DNA of 64,000 bases from contig CM042084.1 of NCBI GenBank assembly GCA_023512835.1, positions 11,342,842 through 11,406,841 on the forward strand, written 5' to 3'. This document shows positions 58,157 to 64,000 of this stretch, in pieces. The stretch comes from Taxillus chinensis (taxonomy: Eukaryota > Streptophyta > Magnoliopsida > Santalales > Loranthaceae). The notes beneath the pieces are model-generated. The model did not search any database, was not told where the DNA came from, and worked only from the letters and a program-made list of their open reading frames with translations. The translations under genes and the position numbers were made by a program. Numbering within the stretch: the first letter of the stretch is position 1; each line of letters begins with the position of its first letter.

Positions 58157-58165
58157 TTATATAGG
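58157..58165 (-). promoter_or_regulatory. Isolated TATA-like promoter element
   Basis: The minus strand reads TTGCCCTATATAAGGAGTGTC followed by a CCCTC-rich leader-like sequence, the usual layout of a plant promoter or LTR U3/R junction. No coding exon follows to the left, so this may be a relic or a noncoding transcript start. Confidence 0.3.
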
Positions 58166-58684
58166 GCAAGGATGGTGGTAGGTGGTAGGTAAAACTTTTG
58201 TCCTTAATATCTAATTTTCTTTCTTATTTTTCTCATTTTCAAATCATTTGATTCTTATCCCCTTATTATCTAGCACGAGGCCTCTTTGTTTTCCTCATTT
58301 TTGAATTTTTATGATTTGTTTGACTTTGAAAGTTCTTTTGCTCACAAAAGTCACATGCGTGCATTGACTATTATTTTGACTATAACTTTTTAGATTCCTA
58401 ATTAAATTAAATAAGTCCAATTGAATTATTTATATTTTGAGAACAATTTCAAGTCTATTGAGCTTGTATATCAAAAGTTATTGGGTTTTGAAGTGAGACT
58501 GAAAATTTTGGGCGTGCTACTAAACCTTTGTGTACTGTTTAAATTGTTTCTCCTAATGGGCTGATCTAATGAGGCTGAACTTTTTACCATAGTTAAATAA
58601 CTAAATTATGAACACGTTGGAAAATTTTCAAGTTGTTTAAAACTGTATAAATAAAGTCATAATTTTTTAAAGATGACTTCGAAC

Positions 58685-61143
58685 TGTAAAGACTCGTATT
58701 TGAGTAGTTTTGAGAGATAGTCATTCTATGGGAATGTAACTATCTGGACGATAGTGTAGTCATCGATGTGAACATTTTGACTATACCTGGGCCCGATTCT
58801 GAGTCGGGGCCCTATTTGACCCGATTGTGGACTTTTCGGGGTTTATTGGTTGACTTTGCGTTTGCGTTTGGGTGGTCATTTGAGTGTGATAATATCTGCT
58901 TAGTGTTATGCTCATCATTTCGAGCGTTTTGACTGTAATTTGACTCAATTTGGAGTTCGGGACGTTGGAGGTCAATTATTGTGTTGGGAGGTCAATTATT
59001 GACTAGGTCAATAATTGACTAGGTCAGTTATTGGTCAATGACTGGCAGAAATATAAATAGCAGGAAAAAGAAAAAGCTTTCACTTTACGTTATCATGTTT
59101 GTGCGTTTGAGAGAGAGAGAGGGGGCTTGGAGCTTGGTGCCTTGGCGATTTGGGGCGATTTGGGTTCGTGGAGCTCAAAGAAATCACTCCAAGTAGGTGT
59201 CCTTGAACTTTTTTATCTTGATTCTATCTTTGGTATGCACGAATTTGTCATGATTTATAAAATTAAGCATGAACCCTATGTTTTGGGGGAATTCAATTTT
59301 GGGTTAGATCTAATGGTTTAGCATAAGATTTGTGGTTAAGAACTGTTTTATATTAGTTTTAATGTGTGTTTCTATGATCTGGGGCTTTTTTATTGCATAT
59401 TCCATGAGGATTGAGAAGTCAACCATGGAAATCTGGGTTTAGATCTAGATTTCTAGAAATCTGAAATTTGGTGCGTATTTTTGCTATTATCTATGCGATT
59501 TAGAGGCGTTCTGGACACATTTTGAGGTAGATATCGTAGTCTGTTGCGTAAAATATGTGTTTGTGAGCGTCTGAGGGTTGTTGGGTTGATTCCGGGCGAA
59601 GAACAGGCAAAAACGACGATGAACAATACCCTGGGCGGATTACTGGGTCGAAATGATAAAGATCCGAAGTTCTGGGTCGAAGGGTTGAAGGTTCATAGTT
59701 CGTAGTTCGAAGGTTCGTAGTTAGTAGGTTCATAGTTCGTAGATCTGTAGACCCGTAGTCCGAAGGTCGAAGTTCGTAGTCCGAAGGTCGAAGATCGAAG
59801 ACCTGCTTCGAGTCTTCGAGGCGCGCTGCAGTTCCGCGCTACGAAGCTACGAGTCGCAGCTCCAGCTATGAGTCTCTGAGGCACGCTGCAGTTCCGCGCT
59901 ACGAGTCGCAGCTCCAACAGTGTAACTGGACACTGGACTACACTGAAATGGACTATTTACATTGTAACCCATACTCATCTACACATTTAAGTATTATACT
60001 TAAGTTACAATGTAAATAACGAAATACCCCCCCTCATTTGGATTCAAGGAAAAATACTAGAAAAATTAATTCTCACTCCTTCAAAATGTGAAAATTGGGA
60101 TTTAGTGTAAAATCTCAGAAAAATTCAGTTTTTTCGTAAAGGTGAATTTTTGGAAAGTGAGGTTAGACATCTCAGAAAAATCCCCCAAAATCATATTATC
60201 TTAGTTATGATATGGAGACCCAATGCCGAGACTTTTTATTGCAAGAAAATAGCTGCTATGGGTATCTCCTTCCTTAGTCAAGGAATGAGGATCGACTTGT
60301 GAAGACTGGCTACAGTTTAAAGGGAGTGTTGTACACCTTAAGACCATATTGGTGTTGGTATGTTGGTTTGCGGATTTGGGACTTGGGTTCCATGACTTGT
60401 TGGGTTCTCACCGTGATGCACCGATGGTGCTATGTGGTTGACATGGCAAGCATATGCGTCGATGGCAGGCCTATGTGGCGACTGTGGCCGGGCATATTGC
60501 GTTGTGGACAGGCTAAGGCCTAAGTGAGCCGTTGAGCTCGTGGAGCTAGGGCTGAGTGCCCTGAGCTGGGATCTCGTGGAGGATCGTGGACAAGCTGTCC
60601 TGTAAGGGCAGGCTGGGTCCTGATGTTTGTTTGTAGGCTGAGTCCTGATGATTGTGCACACTATACAGTGCACGAGTACACAGAGTATGTAGTATAGACT
60701 TGTATGTTTGCATGATGTGGAGTATTGGGGTCACCTACTGAGCTTGTCACTCACCCCTACTTCTTGTTTACCCTTTTAAGGTGTGACCCGAGACTAGTGG
60801 AGGACTTTCTTCCAGGAGGACGCCCACTACTCTGATGTATGATACAATATTATATTTTGTATTGTTTTGTGTGATATCCCGGACATGGGTCCGTGGATAG
60901 TTGTAATTGCATACTGTTTGTGATGTGATGTCTATATGACTGTTTGACTCATTGTATGCATGATGATATATGGGAAAGTACAAGATTACCCTTGATGTAT
61001 GACTGTACAGGGTTGCATATTTGAGACAGCACCCACGGTGCAGTCTCCATTGGTGCTAGTCACCAACCCCTTGACCTTTCGGGTGCGGGCAAGGGGAAGT
61101 CATGTTCCTACTTTCGGGTTCCCTAGAATTTTGGGGCGTGACA
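58685..61143 (+). mobile_element. 5' LTR of a Ty3/gypsy retrotransposon
   Basis: A 2459-bp LTR from TGTAAAGACTCG to GGGGCGTGACA, followed by a tRNA-Met type primer-binding site and gag-pol. It is homologous to the solo LTRs at 14017-16253 and 23283-25503. In order it holds about eleven TTGAC/GTCAA cores (58770-59045), TATAAATA at 59052-59059, a short AG tract, a splice-donor-like site near 59192, a variable array of GTAGTTCGAAGGTC words (59640-59900), a 13-bp inverted repeat (59955-59967 and 60005-60017) and a conserved 3' half. The 3' LTR lies beyond the window. Confidence 0.93.
59052..59059 (+). promoter_or_regulatory. TATA box of the LTR
   Basis: TATAAATA lies about 370 bp into the LTR, directly after the TTGAC cluster. 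The same sequence stands at 15915-15922 (minus) in the inverted solo LTR. It places U3 at about 0.4 kb and the transcribed R-U5 at about 2 kb. Confidence 0.65.
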
Positions 61144-61146
61144 AGT

Positions 61147-61158
61147 TGGTATCAGAGC
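61147..61158 (+). promoter_or_regulatory. Primer-binding site, initiator tRNA-Met type
   Basis: TGGTATCAGAGC begins three bases after the LTR end (ACA, then AGT). It is the standard plant retrotransposon site complementary to the 3' end of initiator methionine tRNA, and it confirms the orientation and the LTR boundary. Confidence 0.93.
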
Positions 61159-61439
61159 CAGGTTCTAGCGGACCTAGGTTAGTGAGGGGTGGTTAATTGA
61201 TCCTATGTAACTTGGAAAACTGTAGGGAGGGCGCCTGATCAACGCAGTCCTTACATGTATTCTAGGTTATGTTGGCGTCAGTTAGAGCATCTTAGGAGCA
61301 TATGTGTGGATGCATTTCTAGTGGTATGATTGTGTGCATAGAGGGCACTAGATTGTCTTTGTGTGTGATGTGATTGTATTTAGTGCCTGAATGACATGTG
61401 ACTGTGAGAGCCAGGACTTGATTTTGTGTGCCCTAAGGG

Positions 61440-61560
61440 GTGACACAATGCTATATGCATGGTTGAGGACCTACGGGTCGTGTGGTGTACCCTGAGGTGG
61501 GGACACGATGTTATATGCATGGTTGTGGACCTACGGGTCGTGTGGTGAGAACCTACGAGT
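61440..61560 (+). repeat. 60-bp tandem repeat in the retrotransposon leader
   Basis: GACACRATGYTATATGCATGG and the following GGACCTACGGGTCGTGTGGTG occur twice, 60 bp apart, between the primer-binding site and gag. A partial third copy (GAACCTACGAGTCGG) follows. Confidence 0.85.
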
Positions 61561-61637
61561 CGGTTGTACATTTGATGGCTGTTTATGCTATTAGTGCTAG
61601 TGTTGATCGTTTGTTGTTTGTTGTTATGGCCAGTGTG

Positions 61638-64000
61638 ATGGCACCACCGAGGAGAGTAGTCCGAGGCTAGGGCACGGCAGAGGAGCCCACGATAGAGTCG
61701 GGGCACCAGGGGCAACAGAGCCCGCAGCAGAGGTCGTCAGCTCCCGTTGTGGGACCTGATTTGGCGCAGGTGTTAATTCAGTTGCAGGAGGCCATGCATG
61801 GTATGCAGGGCTCGATGAGGGATATGGCTAGAGAGGTGGATGAGCTGAAGAGGTAGCAACAGCCTCAGCAGCCGCCACAGCCTCAGCAGCAGGAGGCGAG
61901 GGTGGTGCAGGATGTGCACCAGCAGGAGGTCTTGATAGAGCCAGCACGACGAGGAGTGGATTGGGCTGCACAGTTTTTGAAACATGCACCTAGGACTTTT
62001 AAGGATGGTTCACGGCCAGAGGTAGCCGAGGACTGGATTAGGTGGACAGAGGACATCTTTGAGATGATTGGGGTGCCAGATGAGGAGCGGGTGTGAGTGG
62101 CGAAGCACTATCTGTTGGGTATCCCACGCAGGTGGTGGGAAGCCACTAGAGCTGTCCATGGCAGTCAGATGAGCTGGAGAGAGTTTGTTGAGCGCTTCTT
62201 TGGGGAGTATTTTCTGAGCTCGATACAGTATGCCCGATGGAGAGAGTATTATGAGCTTCAGCAGGGTAGCCAGACTGTGGGTGAGTATGTGCAAGCCTTC
62301 ACAGATTTAGGGCGGTTTGCTCTCGAGGCTTGGGAAAAGGAAACCCGTAAGATGCAAAACTTTATTCAGGGCTTGAGGCCATCTTTGAAAAACAAGCTGG
62401 AACCGATGCAATTGACTATCTACAGAGAGGCAGTCGACAAGGCACTCATTAATAAGCAAGGTCAGGATCAGGCGAGAGCCCAGAGACCAGGCGGTTCGGA
62501 AGGTCCGAGTAGGAAGAGGCAGAGTGGGGAGAGCAGTGCAGTTCATCCTGAGAGGAGGCAGGTGCAGAGGGTTTCCAACCAGGCGGTGGGACCCCGTGAG
62601 AGTTCATCCAACAGGAGGCCAGGGGCCTGTTGGAGCTGTGGTTTGACTGGGTATGCATCGAGAGATTGCCCGAGGAAAAAGATGACATGCTTCCGATGTG
62701 GGAAGGTGGGACATGGAGCTAGGGAATGTGTTACCCTTAGCTCAACCAACAGTGTAGGCCCTCGTCCGAGAGAGCAGTGATAAAGGAGGGCTCCATCTCA
62801 GAGGTCGGTACAGCTAGTACAGAGCACGCAGACGCGACCTGCGGTGCAGCAGCCTCAGTGGGAGGCGCAAGGTCAGGTTGACCAGCGGGGCAAGGCCCTA
62901 ATGGGCCAGGCTAGTGGCAGTGTGCCACGAGGGAGGACTTTTGCCCTTACCAACAGAGAGGCAGAGGTTCCACCAGTGGACGAGGCAGGACCGGGACCTT
63001 CAGTGGTGAGAGGTACTATTATCATTTCTCATAATATCTGTTCAGTTTTGATTGATACTAGTGCTACCCATTCTTTTATTTCATATGCTACGGTAGTTGG
63101 CTTGGAGTTAGACCAGGAGACAGTTAGTCAGTCTCTGATGGTTGCTTCACCTTTGGGTGGAATTGTGATACTTGAGAGTATCTGTCGTGCTTGTCCGGTA
63201 ACACTTGGGGGTGTTAACCTGTTGTGTGATTTGTATGTTATGGAGTTGGATGATTTTGATGTTATCCTGGGTATGGATTGGTTGGTCTCTGTGGAGGTTA
63301 AGATTGATTGTTTTCGACGGCGTATGACGTTCCTCACGCCAGAGGGCACGCGAGGTGTCTTTGTGGGTGAGTGGACTAAGGAGGCATGTAGGTTAGGACC
63401 TTTGAGGTATGGGTGGGGTGATGTGACCCACCAGTTTTCCAGCTTGACGTTGGTTGACAGGAGGAGAGAGGGGAAGACTGTTTTGCCACCCATTGTAGAT
63501 CAGTTCCCGGATGTGTTTCCTGAGGACTTGGTCAGTTTGCCACCCGTGAGGGAGGTAGAGTTTTTGCTTGAGTTGTTGCCAGGGACAACACCTATTAGGT
63601 TGGCGGCCTATCGGATAGCGCTGACAGAGCTTAGAGAGCTCAAGAGGCAGATAAATGATCTATTGGCACGAGACTTTATTAGGCGGAGTAACTCACCGTG
63701 GGGCGCTCCAGTGTTGTTCGCCAAGAAGGCGGATGGTTCACTTCGGTTGTGTATAGATTACCGGAAGCTGAACCAGGTGACTGTGAAGAACAGGTATCCA
63801 TTGCCGAGGATCGATGATCTGTTCGATTAGTTTTGAGGTGCGAGATGGTTTTCCAAGATAGACTTGAGATCTGGATACCATCAGTTGAGGGTTAGGGAGG
63901 TAGATATCCCTAAGACCGCGTTTAGTTGTCGTTATGGGCATTATGAGTGGCTTTTGATGCCATTTGGGCTCACGAATGCTCATGCAATGTTTATGGGATT
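61638..64000 (+). pseudogene. Decayed gag-pol of a Ty3/gypsy retrotransposon
   Basis: One continuous reading frame from MAPPRR at 61638, broken only by stop codons at 61668, 61854, 62094, 62778, 62781, 63828 and 63834, with no frameshift. In order: a Gln-rich N-terminus, a gag capsid domain (about 61950-62460), two CCHC zinc knuckles (about 62631-62735), a retropepsin (about 63000-63300), then the start of reverse transcriptase (about 63650 to the edge, with [11 protein letters not shown] and [13 protein letters not shown]). The first knuckle has Tyr in place of His, and the protease active site reads DTSA instead of DTGA. The frame leaves the window before the YxDD box, so integrase and any chromodomain are unseen. 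The long LTRs suggest the Tekay/Del lineage, unconfirmed. Confidence 0.92.

Larger units (their letters stand above)
51790..58684. other. Long AT-rich intergenic stretch
   Basis: About 6.9 kb with no recognisable gene. It includes (AT)n at 52777-52828, a short (AT)n near 54098-54120, long poly-A/T regions at 55700-57000, a small minisatellite at 57815-57960 and a promoter-like TATATAAGG on the minus strand near 58157-58165. Short frames such as 54570-54830 and 55453-55686 are low in complexity and not supported. Confidence 0.5.

Noticed and set aside
59693..59917. Minus-strand frame of TNYEP and STFGLR repeats
   Set aside because: A translation of the LTR tandem array, not a gene.

Overview
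This is nuclear DNA from a flowering plant. It holds long AT-rich intergenic stretches, multi-exon genes with GT-AG introns, many AT, AG and CT microsatellites, hAT-like miniature elements, and a Ty3/gypsy retrotransposon family with long terminal repeats (LTRs). The proteins resemble known angiosperm enzymes, but the sequence alone does not fix the species. All exon boundaries below were worked out by eye from reading frame, splice sites and family knowledge.

Layout. 1-5.6 kb: AT-rich DNA, a broken alanine aminotransferase fragment (about 3.2-3.6 kb) and an hAT-like miniature element. 5.6-8.7 kb: a complete 20S proteasome subunit alpha-5 gene (minus, 9 coding exons, 237 aa). 9.86-30.08 kb: three tandem units of about 5.25 kb. 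Each unit carries one polygalacturonase gene (GH28, minus, 8 exons). Copies 1 and 3 are intact (406 aa); copy 2 is frameshifted. Two solo LTRs of one family with clean 5-bp target-site duplications (TSDs) sit in the array, one in the spacer of unit 1 and one inside intron 7 of copy 3. 34.1-37.7 kb: a complete phosphoacetylglucosamine mutase gene (plus, 9 exons, 561 aa). 38.9-45.2 kb: a complete alanine aminotransferase gene (minus, 15 exons, 485 aa). 48.5-51.7 kb: a complete pectinesterase with an inhibitor-like pro-region (minus, 2 exons, 557 aa). 51.8-58.7 kb: AT-rich intergenic DNA. 58.7 kb to the end: the 5' LTR, primer-binding site and decayed gag-pol frame of the same LTR family, running off the right edge.

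How the genes fit together. Three are single housekeeping genes: protein turnover, UDP-GlcNAc synthesis, and alanine/pyruvate exchange. The polygalacturonases and the pectinesterase act in sequence on cell-wall homogalacturonan (de-esterification, then hydrolysis), but they are about 20 kb apart with housekeeping genes between them, so a functional cluster is not implied.

I found no convincing new enzymatic system. The least ordinary material is the architecture of the LTR family: a different tandem array in each copy at the same site, a conserved 13-bp inverted repeat, a dense cluster of TTGAC (W-box) cores and a conserved splice-donor-like site. The next most unusual feature is the recently shuffled polygalacturonase triplication, with a GC-AG intron in every copy.
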